DNA of 64,000 bases from Thalassospira profundimaris (GCF_003326675.1 NZ_JPWF01000012.1:62001-126000), one strand, 5' to 3'; positions 35,621 through 45,445 are shown, counted from the stretch's first letter. A program made the numbers and translations. The notes: generated from the letters alone by a model not told the origin.

Positions 35621-37159
35621 ATGACAGATCCCAATCTTGACGCCCTCTTTGCACCGATGGATTTCAGCCACGGCGACGACGCCGATATGGTGCTCGAACG
35701 TATGGCTCCGCATAACTTTGAAGCGGAGGCTGCCCTTCTTGGTGCAATCCTGAACAACAACGCCGCTTACGAGCGCGTTTCAGATATCTTGCGCCCGGAA
35801 CATTTCGCCGATGGCCGCCACGGCCGCATTTTCGAAGCCTGTGGCAAACAGATCGAACGCGGTCAGCTGGCCAACCCGGTAACGCTGAAAGCCTATTTCA
35901 AGCAGGACGAGGAACTGGCTGAAATTGGCGGTGCGCAATATCTGGCAGAACTGTCGAACAACCTTGTTTCGGTTATCAATGCCGGCGATTACGGCAAACT
36001 GATCTATGACCTGTATCTTCGCCGCGAGCTGATCGAGCTTGGCGAAGATGTGGTCAACGAGGCGTATAAATACGAACTCGATACCGATGCCACCACCCAG
36101 ATCGAAAAAGCCGAACAGAAACTGTTCTCGCTGGCGACGGCGGGTGCGGCTGAATCAGGCTTTGTTGCCTTTGGCCCGGCATTGGCCAAGGCATATGAAA
36201 ACATCGATCACGCCTATAAGAACGCCGGTCGCGTTGTTGGTGTGACCACGGGTTTGCGCGATATTGACCGCAAACTTGGCGGTTTGCACCCGTCTGACTT
36301 GTTGATCCTTGCCGGTCGTCCGTCGATGGGTAAAACCGCCCTTGCGATGAACGTTGCCTTTAACGCCGCCATCGCATCGCATCAGAACCGTGCTGCGGGT
36401 GAAGATACCCGCGACGAGGTCCGTACCGGTGCGATTGCTGTTTTCTCACTCGAGATGGCGGCAGAACAGCTTGCCGGTCGTCTTTTGTCGCAGGCCGCCG
36501 AAGTATCGGGCGATAACATGCGCCGCGGTGATCTGAACGAACAGGATTTCGAACGCCTTTTGCTGGCGACCCAGGAACTTAACACCGTTCCGCTTTACAT
36601 CGATGATACCCCGGCCCTTCCGGTTTCGACGCTGCGTACCCGTTGCCGTCGCCTGAAGCGTCAGCATGGCCTTGCCATGATCGTCGTCGATTACCTTCAG
36701 CTTCTGGCACCACCGACCAACTTCCGCGGCGATGGCCGTGTGCAGGAGGTCTCGGAAATTACCCGTATGCTCAAGGCGATTGCCAAGGAACTCGAGGTTC
36801 CGGTTCTTGCCCTGTCGCAGCTTTCACGTGCCGTCGAACAGCGCGAAGACAAACGTCCGCAGCTTTCTGACCTTCGTGAGTCCGGCTCGATCGAGCAGGA
36901 CGCCGACGTTGTTATGTTCATTTACCGTGAACAATATTACCTCGAACGTGCTGAACCAGCACAGCGCCCGGAAGAGGCCACCGACAAGTTCGGTGAACGC
37001 TATGCGCAGTGGCAGGAACGTTTGAACCATGTCTACAACACCGCAGAAGTTATCGTCGCCAAGCAGCGTCACGGCCCGGTGGGCAACGTGCGGCTGTTCT
37101 TTGACGGGAACTACACCAAGTTTGGTGATCTTGATCACATCGAAGAAGAATATGAATAG
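35621..37159 (+). CDS. dnaB: Replicative DNA helicase DnaB
   Basis: A 512-residue hexameric helicase that unwinds DNA at the replication fork. The N-terminal domain (from P-H-N-F-E-A-E-A-A-L-L-G-A near residue 27) binds primase, and the RecA-like C-terminal domain begins with the linker D-R-K-L-G-G-L-H-P-S. Walker A is G-R-P-S-M-G-K-T-A near 230, and Walker B is I-V-V-D-Y-L-Q-L-L near 350. A ~20-residue insert after Walker A (around E-D-T-R-D-E-V-R-T-G) is a common alphaproteobacterial feature. There is no intein. It stands between rplI and alr, the usual order in this group. Confidence 0.96.
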   Translation: MTDPNLDALFAPMDFSHGDDADMVLERMAPHNFEAEAALLGAILNNNAAYERVSDILRPEHFADGRHGRIFEACGKQIERGQLANPVTLKAYFKQDEELAEIGGAQYLAELSNNLVSVINAGDYGKLIYDLYLRRELIELGEDVVNEAYKYELDTDATTQIEKAEQKLFSLATAGAAESGFVAFGPALAKAYENIDHAYKNAGRVVGVTTGLRDIDRKLGGLHPSDLLILAGRPSMGKTALAMNVAFNAAIASHQNRAAGEDTRDEVRTGAIAVFSLEMAAEQLAGRLLSQAAEVSGDNMRRGDLNEQDFERLLLATQELNTVPLYIDDTPALPVSTLRTRCRRLKRQHGLAMIVVDYLQLLAPPTNFRGDGRVQEVSEITRMLKAIAKELEVPVLALSQLSRAVEQREDKRPQLSDLRESGSIEQDADVVMFIYREQYYLERAEPAQRPEEATDKFGERYAQWQERLNHVYNTAEVIVAKQRHGPVGNVRLFFDGNYTKFGDLDHIEEEYE

Positions 37160-37207
37160 GGACCGGGAACGCTCCCGTCCGTAATTGAATTCCACGGGGT
37201 ATTGAGA

Positions 37208-38329
37208 ATGACCGTTCTTCCCGCCGTCGGCCGTGCGGCCGAGTGCGCGGAACTGCAGATCAATCTGAAAGCAGTTGCCGACAACTATCAACGTCTGACC
37301 AAACGCTATACCGGGCGCACCTGTGGCGCTGTGGTAAAGGCAGATGCCTATGGTCTTGGGGCAAGCACCATTGTGCCGGTTCTCAAGAAGCAGGGATGCC
37401 GCCTGTTCTTCGTGGCACAAGCCAACGAAGCAGCCGAGCTTTTCCCGGTTTTGCGTGGTGGCGGACGGATCGCGGTTCTCAATGGCGTATTGCCCGGCGA
37501 CGAAGAATTCTTCATCGAAAACGATGTCATTCCGGTTCTGAACGATCTCGAACAGATCGAACGCTGGTCTAATCTGTGCCGTGAATATGAACGCCCTGCC
37601 CCGGCTTTCATTCATCTGGATACCGGGATGAGCCGCCTTGGCCTGACGCCAATGGATGTCAGCCATCTGGTCGACCGTTATTCATCCCTGCTTTACGGGT
37701 TTGAAAAAGCTGGCTACATGACCCATCCGGTCGCTGCCGACGAGGCCGACAATCCGATCACCAAGGAACAGTACGACCTGTTCATGAAATGGTATCGTCG
37801 TTTGCCGCCGGCACCGCGCGGTTTCTGTAACTCGTCCGCTATTTTCCGCGACAAGGAATATCACCTTGAATTCTGCCGTCCGGGCTATGCGCTTTGGGGC
37901 GGCAATCCGACGCCCGAGGCCGCAAACCCGATGCGTGCGGTCGCCAATCTTAAGGTCAAGGTTCTTCAGGTTCGCGAAATCAACGAACCGCAGACCGTTG
38001 GCTATGGCGCATCCTGGCAGGCCAAACGCAAATCCCGGATTGCGACCATTGCCCTTGGCTATGCCGACGGCTGGCTGCGTTCGCTTTCGAATGCGGGCAA
38101 GTTGCTGATCAAGGGGCACGAAGTTCCCTATGTCGGGCGCGTATCTATGGATGCGATCACGGTCGACATCACCGATCTTCCAGGCAAGCCGATCAAGGCG
38201 GGTGACATGGTATCGCTTCTTGATGACAAGATGACGGTTGACGATGTTGCATCTGCTGCTGGTACAATAGGTTATGAAATTCTAACTTCGCTTGGACATC
38301 GCTATCGTCGGGTCTATACAGAGAGCTGA
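37208..38329 (+). CDS. alr: Alanine racemase
   Basis: A 373-residue PLP enzyme that makes D-alanine for peptidoglycan. The PLP lysine is in V-V-K-A-D-A-Y-G-L-G near residue 42, and the catalytic tyrosine of the C-terminal domain is in the G-Y-G-A-S-W segment near 260. The region after it (I-A-T-I-A-L-G-Y-A-D-G-W) and V-G-R-V-S-M-D near 310 are typical. The ATG at 37208 is preferred over an in-frame TTG six bases earlier. The gene lies between dnaB and mlaE on the same strand with short gaps and may be co-transcribed with either. Confidence 0.95.
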   Translation: MTVLPAVGRAAECAELQINLKAVADNYQRLTKRYTGRTCGAVVKADAYGLGASTIVPVLKKQGCRLFFVAQANEAAELFPVLRGGGRIAVLNGVLPGDEEFFIENDVIPVLNDLEQIERWSNLCREYERPAPAFIHLDTGMSRLGLTPMDVSHLVDRYSSLLYGFEKAGYMTHPVAADEADNPITKEQYDLFMKWYRRLPPAPRGFCNSSAIFRDKEYHLEFCRPGYALWGGNPTPEAANPMRAVANLKVKVLQVREINEPQTVGYGASWQAKRKSRIATIALGYADGWLRSLSNAGKLLIKGHEVPYVGRVSMDAITVDITDLPGKPIKAGDMVSLLDDKMTVDDVASAAGTIGYEILTSLGHRYRRVYTES

Positions 38330-38400
38330 TCCATAAGAACCGGCCATCCAAATCATGCCGTAAACCCGGCAGGCCGATAACAGGGGACTTCGAAGTACCG

Positions 38401-39174
38401 ATGCCGATCTTTGCGCCGGTTGGGCATATCTTTCTGACTTTTTTGGCCCTTGTCGGTCGCGTTACGGTATTTGCGGGTCGGACCATCGGTCACATGGTCA
38501 CACCGCCGATCTATTTCCGGCTGATTTTCAAACAGATGCGCGAGATCGGCTATTTCTCGTTGCCGGTGGTCGCCATGACCACCCTGTTTGCCGGTATGGT
38601 TCTGGCCTTGCAGTCCTATTCCGGGTTTTCACGGTTTTCGGCTGAAAGCGCGGTTGCAACGGTCGTTGTCATTTCCATGACCCGCGAATTGGGTCCGGTT
38701 CTGGCGGGTCTTATGGTGGCCGGTCGTGTTGGTGCCGCCATTGCCGCCGAGATCGGCACCATGCGCGTTACCGAACAGATCGATGCCCTTGTGACGCTGT
38801 CGACCAATCCGTTCAAATATCTGGTGGTGCCACGCGTTGTTGCCGGTCTGATCACCCTGCCCATTCTGGTTCTGATCGGGGATATCATCGGGGTGCTTGG
38901 TGGTTATCTGGTCGGGGTCAACAAGCTTGGCTTCAATGACGGGTCCTATATCCGCAATACATTCCAGTATCTTGAACAGCTTGATGTCATTTCCGGCCTG
39001 GTTAAGGCCGCTGTGTTCGGCTTTATCATCACGCTTATGGGCTGCTATCACGGTTATCATTCCCGTGGTGGTGCGCAGGGTGTTGGTCAGGCGACCACCA
39101 ACGCGGTTGTTTCAAGCTCCATCCTGATCCTGATTTCGAACTATATCGTCACCGAACTGTTCTTTACGCGATAA
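38401..39174 (+). CDS. mlaE: MlaE-family lipid ABC transporter permease
   Basis: A 257-residue inner-membrane permease of the MlaE (YrbE) family, which moves phospholipids between inner and outer membranes to maintain lipid asymmetry. Five hydrophobic segments are visible. The conserved helix around E-L-G-P-V-L-A-G-L-M-V-A-G-R-V-G-A-A-I-A and the following A-E-I-G-T-M-R-V-T-E-Q-I-D-A-L are the family hallmark. The ATPase MlaF follows 15 bases later. The membrane-anchored MlaD and periplasmic MlaC genes are not adjacent, so the system must be completed from elsewhere in the genome. Confidence 0.93.
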   Translation: MPIFAPVGHIFLTFLALVGRVTVFAGRTIGHMVTPPIYFRLIFKQMREIGYFSLPVVAMTTLFAGMVLALQSYSGFSRFSAESAVATVVVISMTRELGPVLAGLMVAGRVGAAIAAEIGTMRVTEQIDALVTLSTNPFKYLVVPRVVAGLITLPILVLIGDIIGVLGGYLVGVNKLGFNDGSYIRNTFQYLEQLDVISGLVKAAVFGFIITLMGCYHGYHSRGGAQGVGQATTNAVVSSSILILISNYIVTELFFTR

Positions 39175-39189
39175 GGGCCGGACCGCATC

Positions 39190-39966
39190 ATGAGCAATCC
39201 CGCCAAGATATCACTGCGTAACGTTCACAAGGCATTCGGCCCGAAAAAGGTGCTTCAGGGGGTTAACCTTGACGTGGCCCCCGGTGAATCTGTCGCCATC
39301 ATTGGCGGATCTGGGACGGGAAAATCGGTGACCCTGAAATGTGTGCTGGGTCTTTTGACCCCGGATCAGGGGTCAATCACCGTTGACGGCATTGAAATGA
39401 CCGATGCCTCGACGGCCGACCGTGATGCGATGCTTGCCAAAACCGGGATGCTGTTTCAGGGTGCTGCCCTGTTTGATTCCCTGTCGGTCTGGCAAAATGT
39501 TGCCTTTGGCCTGATCGAAGGACGCGGTATGAAGCCGCGTCAGGCGCGCGACATTGCGATTGCCCGGCTCGAAGATGTCGGACTTGGGTCGGAAATTGCC
39601 GATATGTCCCCCGCATCACTATCGGGCGGCATGCAAAAACGCGTCGGACTGGCACGTGCCATCGCGACCGAACCGGAAATCCTGTTCTTTGACGAACCGA
39701 CAACCGGCATCGACCCGATCATGGGCGATGTGATCAACGATCTGATTGTCAAATGTACCCGCGAACTGGGTGCCAGTGCGATGACCATTACCCATGACAT
39801 GGCAAGTGCGCGCAAGATCGCCGACCGGGTTGCCATGCTTTACAAGGGTGAAATCATCTGGGACGGCCCGGTCAGCGAGATTGATCAGTCCGACAACCCG
39901 TATCTGAAGCAATTCGTTGCCGGTGACATCGAAGGTCCGCTTGACCTTGATCTCAAACATCTTTGA
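39190..39966 (+). CDS. mlaF: MlaF-family ABC transporter ATP-binding protein
   Basis: A 258-residue ATPase that powers the MlaE permease. Walker A is G-G-S-G-T-G-K-S-V near residues 38-46, the ABC signature is L-S-G-G-M-Q-K-R-V near 142, and Walker B with the catalytic glutamate is I-L-F-F-D-E-P-T near 163. The switch histidine is in T-H-D-M-A. The Q-loop reads M-L-F-Q-G-A-A-L-F-D-S-L, characteristic of the Mla group. It is paired with mlaE upstream and followed by radA after 34 bases. Confidence 0.94.
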   Translation: MSNPAKISLRNVHKAFGPKKVLQGVNLDVAPGESVAIIGGSGTGKSVTLKCVLGLLTPDQGSITVDGIEMTDASTADRDAMLAKTGMLFQGAALFDSLSVWQNVAFGLIEGRGMKPRQARDIAIARLEDVGLGSEIADMSPASLSGGMQKRVGLARAIATEPEILFFDEPTTGIDPIMGDVINDLIVKCTRELGASAMTITHDMASARKIADRVAMLYKGEIIWDGPVSEIDQSDNPYLKQFVAGDIEGPLDLDLKHL

Positions 39967-40000
39967 TTCCTGACCACTTTTACGACCTGCGGAGCATTCT

Positions 40001-41413
40001 GTGGCCAAAACCCAAAGCCGTTTCATCTGTCAAAGCTGTGGTGCGGAATATCGCAAATGGACCGGACGCTGCGACGGCTGTGGCGAATGGAACAGCATCG
40101 AGGAAGAACGTGTTGAAAGCGGCCCGAAGGCAGCAGGTGGCATAGCCGGTGGCGCCAAGGGTAAAACCATCGAATTTGTCGCCCTGGAAGGCGAAAGTGC
40201 CAGCCCCAAACGCATCATAAGCGGCATTGCCGAACTTGATCGCGCCTGTGGTGGCGGCCTTGTCCCGGGATCGGCCCTGTTGGTTGGGGGGGATCCGGGC
40301 ATCGGTAAATCCACCATCCTGCTTCAGGCGGTTGGTGCGATGGCTGCCAAAAACAAATGTGCCTATATCTCGGGCGAGGAAGCGGTTGATCAGGTCCGTA
40401 TGCGTGCCGCCCGTCTTGGTCTTGAAAAGTCCAAGGTCGATTTTGCCGCCGCCACCAGCCTGCGTGACATCATCACAACGCTCGAAGCCAGCAACCATGA
40501 CGTCGTGGTCATTGACTCGATCCAGACCATGTATGCCGACACGCTTGATAGTGCGCCGGGCACCGTTTCGCAGGTTCGCGCCTGTGCACTTGAACTGATC
40601 CGCCTTGCCAAGCGCAAGGGATTTGCAGTTCTGCTGGTTGGCCACGTCACCAAGGAAGGCCAGATTGCCGGCCCGCGTGTTCTTGAACATATGGTCGATA
40701 CGGTTCTGTATTTCGAAGGCGAACGTGGCCATCAGTTCCGCATTCTGCGTGCCGTCAAAAACCGTTTTGGCGCAACCGATGAAATCGGCGTCTTTGAAAT
40801 GGGTGATGCCGGACTGGTCGAAGTCCCCAACCCGTCGGCGCTTTTCCTTGCCGATCGCGAAGCACCGGTCAGTGGGACCGCGGTCTTTGCCGGACTTGAA
40901 GGCACGCGCCCGATGCTGGTTGAAATCCAGGCCCTTGTCGCGCAATCGGCCCTTGCAACACCGCGTCGTGCGGTTGTTGGCTGGGATTCTGCGCGCATGA
41001 ATATGATCCTTGCGGTTCTGGATGCCCGTTGCGGATTACCGCTGAGCCAGTTTGACGTTTACCTGAACGTTGCCGGCGGGATGCGGGTTGGTGAACCGGC
41101 CGCCGATATGGCGGTTGCCGCCGCCCTTATTTCGGCCGTAGCCGATGCGCCGGTTCCGGCAGAAACCGTGATTGTCGGGGAAATCGGGCTTTCGGGCGAA
41201 GTCCGCCCGGTCGGGCAACTCGAATCGCGGTTGAAAGAAGCCACCAAACTTGGCTTTGGCAATGCCTATACCCCCAAGAACGGTACGCAGGGAAAAAAGA
41301 AGCTGTCGATCAAGGGCCTTAACCAGACCGAAATCGGCCATCTTCAGGATTTGGTAAACCTATTCGGCGACGATGTGCGCGACAAAGTGCGTCCGCGTGA
41401 AGGCATGTATTAA
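40001..41413 (+). CDS. radA: DNA repair ATPase RadA
   Basis: A 470-residue RecA-like protein that drives branch migration and processing of recombination intermediates. A four-cysteine zinc finger opens the protein (C-Q-S-C-G-A-E-Y near 9 and C-D-G-C-G-E-W near 26). Then come Walker A G-D-P-G-I-G-K-S-T near 103, the RadA motif K-N-R-F-G near 253 and a C-terminal Lon-protease-like domain. The start is GTG at 40001 with GGAG six bases upstream, giving the standard distance to the zinc finger. Confidence 0.95.
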   Translation: MAKTQSRFICQSCGAEYRKWTGRCDGCGEWNSIEEERVESGPKAAGGIAGGAKGKTIEFVALEGESASPKRIISGIAELDRACGGGLVPGSALLVGGDPGIGKSTILLQAVGAMAAKNKCAYISGEEAVDQVRMRAARLGLEKSKVDFAAATSLRDIITTLEASNHDVVVIDSIQTMYADTLDSAPGTVSQVRACALELIRLAKRKGFAVLLVGHVTKEGQIAGPRVLEHMVDTVLYFEGERGHQFRILRAVKNRFGATDEIGVFEMGDAGLVEVPNPSALFLADREAPVSGTAVFAGLEGTRPMLVEIQALVAQSALATPRRAVVGWDSARMNMILAVLDARCGLPLSQFDVYLNVAGGMRVGEPAADMAVAAALISAVADAPVPAETVIVGEIGLSGEVRPVGQLESRLKEATKLGFGNAYTPKNGTQGKKKLSIKGLNQTEIGHLQDLVNLFGDDVRDKVRPREGMY

Positions 41414-41460
41414 GGCCATTTCACGCGATACGCTGATTGACTGACAAGGTTTACGAACAA

Positions 41461-42147
41461 ATGGATTTTTCCGCCCTGCCCGATCTTGGCGCACGTGACG
41501 TCTTTGACCTGATTGTTGTCGGCATTTTGCTGATATCGGGTCTGTTCGCCTTTTTCCGCGGTTTTATCCACGAAGTTCTGTCGATGATGGGATGGCTGGG
41601 TGCCGGTCTTTGTGCACTTTATGGCTATCCGGTTGCACGTCCCTATGTCCGTGATCTGATCCCGTCCGAACTGATTGCCGATCTGGCAACCGGTGTTGGC
41701 CTGTTTTTGATCACATTCCTGATTTTCTCGTTCATCAGCGGACGGATCGGCCGTGCAGTTCAGAATTCCGGGCTGGACAGCCTTGATAGTACGCTGGGCT
41801 TTGTTTTTGGTCTGTTGCGCGGTGCGCTGATCGTCTGTATCGGCTTTTTGGCACTGTCCTGGCTTCTGCCCGCAGACTCGCAACCCGACTGGGTACGCGA
41901 CGCCCGCACCCGCCCGGTTCTGGAGGAAGGTGCGTTCCTCATTATGCGCATGGCTCCTGACGAAATTTTCGATACCACGGCCCAAGAGCTTGAGCGCGCT
42001 CAGCGTAACGCCGATGCAAACGAGCAAACCTACCGTCAACTTCTTGGTCCGGAACCAAAAGGGACTGGACCCAAGCCCCTAAACGGGTATACAAGGCCCT
42101 CGCGCGATGATTTGGATCGCCTGATCGAGGCGACCACTAACGAGTGA
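41461..42147 (+). CDS. cvpA: CvpA family membrane protein
   Basis: A 228-residue inner-membrane protein with four hydrophobic helices in the first ~150 residues (first at about 13-32, D-L-I-V-V-G-I-L-L-I-S-G) and a soluble, charged C-terminal tail of about 70 residues. CvpA proteins are needed for colicin V production and envelope robustness in E. coli and are often linked to purF, as here. The ATG at 41461 is preferred; the frame is open back to a TTG at 41437 with no ribosome-binding site. It lies between radA and purF on the same strand. Confidence 0.9.
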   Translation: MDFSALPDLGARDVFDLIVVGILLISGLFAFFRGFIHEVLSMMGWLGAGLCALYGYPVARPYVRDLIPSELIADLATGVGLFLITFLIFSFISGRIGRAVQNSGLDSLDSTLGFVFGLLRGALIVCIGFLALSWLLPADSQPDWVRDARTRPVLEEGAFLIMRMAPDEIFDTTAQELERAQRNADANEQTYRQLLGPEPKGTGPKPLNGYTRPSRDDLDRLIEATTNE

Positions 42148-42212
42148 GGCGTGTGGGTTTCGTAGAGTTTACGTAGTCCGTGCGCCACCGGCGAGAGAGC
42201 GGAACCCACTCA

Positions 42213-43673
42213 ATGCTGACCACCAATCCATTTGATGACGACAAGCTACGTGAAGAATGTGGCGTCTTTGGCGTTTTTGGCTCCCCCGATGCTGCGGCAC
42301 TGACGGCCCTTGGCCTTCATGCTTTGCAACACCGCGGACAGGAAGCCGCAGGTATCGTTTCCTATGACGGCGAAGATTTTCCCGCCCACCGGGCTTCTGG
42401 CCAGGTTGGTGATATCTTTGGCTCCGAGGACGTAATCAAAAGCCTGCAAGGCGAACGGGCCGTTGGCCATGTACGTTATTCGACAGCAGGCGGCAAAGGC
42501 CTTCGCAACGTTCAGCCGCTTTTTGCGGATTTTGAATTTGGCGGACTGGCGATTGCCCATAACGGCAATCTGACCAACTCGCTTGCGGTGCGTGACCGTC
42601 TGGTCAAACGCGGCTCGATCTTCCAGTCGACCTCGGATACCGAAACCTTCATTCACCTGATCGCAACCAGCCTGTATGAGAAGATCGTTGATCGTCTGAT
42701 CGATGCGGTTCGCCAGGTTGAGGGTGCGTATTCTCTGGTCGTCATGACCCAGAAGAAACTGATCGGTGTGCGTGATCCGCTGGGCGTCCGTCCGCTGGTT
42801 CTGGGCAAGCTGAATGATGCCTACATCCTGTCATCGGAAACGGTCGGCCTTGATATCGTGGGCGCGGAATTCATTCGCGACATCGAACCGGGTGAAATCG
42901 TTGAAATTACCGATGCAGGCCTGCGTTCGATCAAGCCGTTCAAACCGGTCAAATCGCGCTTCTGCATTTTCGAACATGTCTATTTCGCCCGCCCCGACAG
43001 CATCGTCGAAGGCACCAGCGTTTATGACGTGCGCAAGAATATCGGCCGTGAACTGGCCCGTGAGTCAGCTGTTGATGCCGACGTTGTCGTGCCGATCCCT
43101 GATTCAGGCGTTCCGTCCGCACTGGGTTACGCTGAGGAAAGCGGTATTCCGTTCGAGCTTGGCATCATCCGTAACCATTATGTCGGCCGTACCTTTATCG
43201 AACCGACCGATCAGATCCGCCACCTTGGCGTGAAGCTGAAACATAACGCCAACCCCGGCAAGCTGAAGGGCAAACGCGTTATTCTGGTCGATGACTCGAT
43301 TGTCCGTGGTACGACCTCGACCAAGATCGTGGATCTGGTTCGTCAGGCCGGTGCCGCCGAAGTGCATATGCGCATCACAAGCCCGCCCACCACGAACCCG
43401 TGCTTCTATGGCGTTGACACCCCGTCCAAAGACAAACTGATGGCGGCAAATCACGACATTGAAAGCATGGCAAAGATCATTGGTGTCGACAGCCTGGCAT
43501 TCGTCACCATCGACGGTCTGTATCGTGCGACCGGTCTTCCGGGCCGCGACAATGACAGCCCGGCATTCTGTGATGCCTGCTTCACCGGTGATTACCCGAT
43601 CAAGCTGACCGATCACAATGCCGAAAACAAAGACCGCAAGCTGAGCCAGCTGGTCGAAAGGCAGCCTGCATGA
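42213..43673 (+). CDS. purF: Amidophosphoribosyltransferase
   Basis: A 486-residue enzyme that makes 5-phosphoribosylamine from PRPP and glutamine, the first step of purine synthesis. The catalytic cysteine is in E-E-C-G-V-F-G-V-F-G at residue 16, preceded by a 15-residue propeptide that must be cleaved. The PRPP loop is V-I-L-V-D-D-S-I-V-R-G-T-T near 360. Cysteines in R-F-C-I-F-E, N-P-C-F-Y-G and C-D-A-C-F-T-G match the 4Fe-4S ligands of the Bacillus-type enzyme, so this is the iron-sulfur, propeptide-processed form rather than the E. coli form. The ATG at 42213 fits the propeptide length. It overlaps the next SDR gene by four bases. Confidence 0.95.
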   Translation: MLTTNPFDDDKLREECGVFGVFGSPDAAALTALGLHALQHRGQEAAGIVSYDGEDFPAHRASGQVGDIFGSEDVIKSLQGERAVGHVRYSTAGGKGLRNVQPLFADFEFGGLAIAHNGNLTNSLAVRDRLVKRGSIFQSTSDTETFIHLIATSLYEKIVDRLIDAVRQVEGAYSLVVMTQKKLIGVRDPLGVRPLVLGKLNDAYILSSETVGLDIVGAEFIRDIEPGEIVEITDAGLRSIKPFKPVKSRFCIFEHVYFARPDSIVEGTSVYDVRKNIGRELARESAVDADVVVPIPDSGVPSALGYAEESGIPFELGIIRNHYVGRTFIEPTDQIRHLGVKLKHNANPGKLKGKRVILVDDSIVRGTTSTKIVDLVRQAGAAEVHMRITSPPTTNPCFYGVDTPSKDKLMAANHDIESMAKIIGVDSLAFVTIDGLYRATGLPGRDNDSPAFCDACFTGDYPIKLTDHNAENKDRKLSQLVERQPA

Positions 43674-44383
43674 CCAACACAAAGCGCCTTGAAGGACGCG
43701 TGGCATTGATCACCGGTGCCTCGCACGGGATCGGTTATGCTGTTGCCAAGCGGTTTGCCGCCGAAGGCGCACAGGTTATTGCGATTGGTCGCAATATCGG
43801 CGCGCTTGAGGAACTGAGCGACGAGATCACCGAGGCAGGCGGCAAGATTTCGCTTCTGCCGCTTGATCTGACCATGTTCGAAAAGGTCGATGCCATCGGC
43901 CCGACCATTTTCGAACGGTTCGGTAAACTCGACATCGTGGTTGGCAATGCGGCCCTTCTGGGTGAAATTGCCCCGGTCGGTCATATCGACACCCAGATTT
44001 TTGACAATACCCTTGCCACCAACGTTACAACGAATTTCCGCCTGATCCGCACCGTCGACAAGCTGTTGCAGCTTTCCGATGCTGGTCGCGCGATTTTCGT
44101 AACGTCGAATGCCTCGGCCAAGGGTCGTGCCTTCTGGGGGCTTTATGCCGCCACCAAAGCCGCCCTTGAGGCCCTTGTGCTGTCCTATGCCCAAGAGCTT
44201 GAGGAAAGCAAGGTCCGCGTCAATCTGGTCAATCCGGGCCGTATCCGCACCAAGATGCGCGCCGAAGCCTATCCGGGTGAAGATCCCGAAACGCTTCCGA
44301 CACCTGACAGCATCACCGACGTGTTTGTCGATCTGGCAGAAGCCAGCTGCACCAAACACGGTGAAGTGGTCGACGCTTATTGA
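43670..44383 (+). CDS. Short-chain dehydrogenase/reductase coupled to purF
   Basis: A 237-residue SDR. The cofactor loop T-G-A-S-H-G-I-G lies at about 16-23 and N-A-A (rather than N-A-G) near 90; the catalytic serine is in F-V-T-S-N-A-S and the pair Y-A-A-T-K near 162. It is related to the YciK-type oxidoreductases found beside other housekeeping genes, whose substrate is unknown. The start ATG overlaps the purF stop (ATGA), so translation is coupled. A terminator follows. Confidence 0.87.
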   Translation: MTNTKRLEGRVALITGASHGIGYAVAKRFAAEGAQVIAIGRNIGALEELSDEITEAGGKISLLPLDLTMFEKVDAIGPTIFERFGKLDIVVGNAALLGEIAPVGHIDTQIFDNTLATNVTTNFRLIRTVDKLLQLSDAGRAIFVTSNASAKGRAFWGLYAATKAALEALVLSYAQELEESKVRVNLVNPGRIRTKMRAEAYPGEDPETLPTPDSITDVFVDLAEASCTKHGEVVDAY

Positions 44384-44405
44384 TCGCGATCCAAAACTGA
44401 ATTCG

Positions 44406-44432
44406 AAAGGCCAGACAAACTGTCTGGCCTTT
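44406..44432. terminator. Bidirectional terminator between SDR and LysR gene
   Basis: Twelve-base arms (AAAGGCCAGACA and its complement) with a 3-base loop are followed by T on the plus strand, and a shorter T-run follows on the minus strand. It serves the convergent gene ends. Confidence 0.9.
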
Positions 44433-44433
44433 T

Positions 44434-45339
44434 TCAGTTCAGGTCGACATTTTCAATACAGAAATCAAGGAATGCCCTTACCCTGGCTGGCATATGCCCG
44501 CCCTGCCCGACATAGACTGCGTGAATATCAACGCCACCGCCCGGATTGAATTCATCAAGCAGGACTTCCAATTTGCCTGCCACCACATCATCGCGAACAT
44601 GAAACACCGCCAATCGGGCGATACCACCCCCGGCAATCGCCAATTGCCGCGCACTTTCCGCGTCCCCGACACATAGCTTGCCGCCAGGCATCACGGTCTT
44701 GATGTCACCTTTAACGTCAAAGGGCCATTCGCTGATCACACGGGCAAAGTTGTATCCAATCAACCGGTGTTGATCGAGTGCCCCAACAGTTTCCGGTCGA
44801 CCAAACCGGTCGAGATAGTCCGGTGCAGCAACAATCACCATGCGGCATTGTCCAAGTTTACGCGCAATCAGCCCCGAAGATTGCAGTGGACCACTGCGGA
44901 TCGCGATATCGGCCCGTTCTTCATACAGATCAACAACCTTGTCACTTACCGTAATATCCAGATCGATATCAGGAAACTGCGTCTGGAATGTCGGAACAAG
45001 TGGCAGAATCCGGAAAAGTCCGACCGGCAGATTGACAGTGACGCGCAGGCGTCCTCGTGGTTGCACAGCACGGGTGGCTTCGTCCTCGGCCGCTGTCAGA
45101 TCGGCAAGAACCCCAACGGAACGATCATAAAACCGCTGTCCTTCTGGCGTCAGGTGCAGCTTGCGGGTCGAACGATTGAAAAGACGGACACCAAGGCGTG
45201 TTTCAAGCCGCCCGACAAGCTTGCTGACCGCTGACGGGGTCATATTGAAGTCACGTGCCGCTGCTGAAAACCCGCCGCGTTCAACAACGCGGACATAGAC
45301 TTCCATTTCCCCCGACCGGTTTGTGTCAAGACGCGCCAT
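44434..45339 (-). CDS. LysR-family transcriptional regulator
   Basis: A 301-residue LysR regulator. The winged-helix domain covers residues 10-68 (F-S-A-A-A-R-D-F-N-M-T-P-S-A-V-S-K as recognition part, then L-F-N-R-S-T-R-K-L), followed by a substrate-binding-type effector domain. It belongs to the large CrgA/PtrR-like subgroup by its N-terminus. It is divergent from the aldo/keto reductase gene across about 106 bases, the standard arrangement for a LysR protein and its target, so control of that reductase is a reasonable inference. Confidence 0.93.
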   Translation of the reverse strand: MARLDTNRSGEMEVYVRVVERGGFSAAARDFNMTPSAVSKLVGRLETRLGVRLFNRSTRKLHLTPEGQRFYDRSVGVLADLTAAEDEATRAVQPRGRLRVTVNLPVGLFRILPLVPTFQTQFPDIDLDITVSDKVVDLYEERADIAIRSGPLQSSGLIARKLGQCRMVIVAAPDYLDRFGRPETVGALDQHRLIGYNFARVISEWPFDVKGDIKTVMPGGKLCVGDAESARQLAIAGGGIARLAVFHVRDDVVAGKLEVLLDEFNPGGGVDIHAVYVGQGGHMPARVRAFLDFCIENVDLN

Positions 45340-45445
45340 ATGGAATTGAACTCACAAATAATGTTCCTTGGGTCGTACTAGTTGAAAATCTTTCTTCTGT
45401 CCATATTCGGCGCAGTTCAAATGATCATCTGTCAGGAGACTGGAT

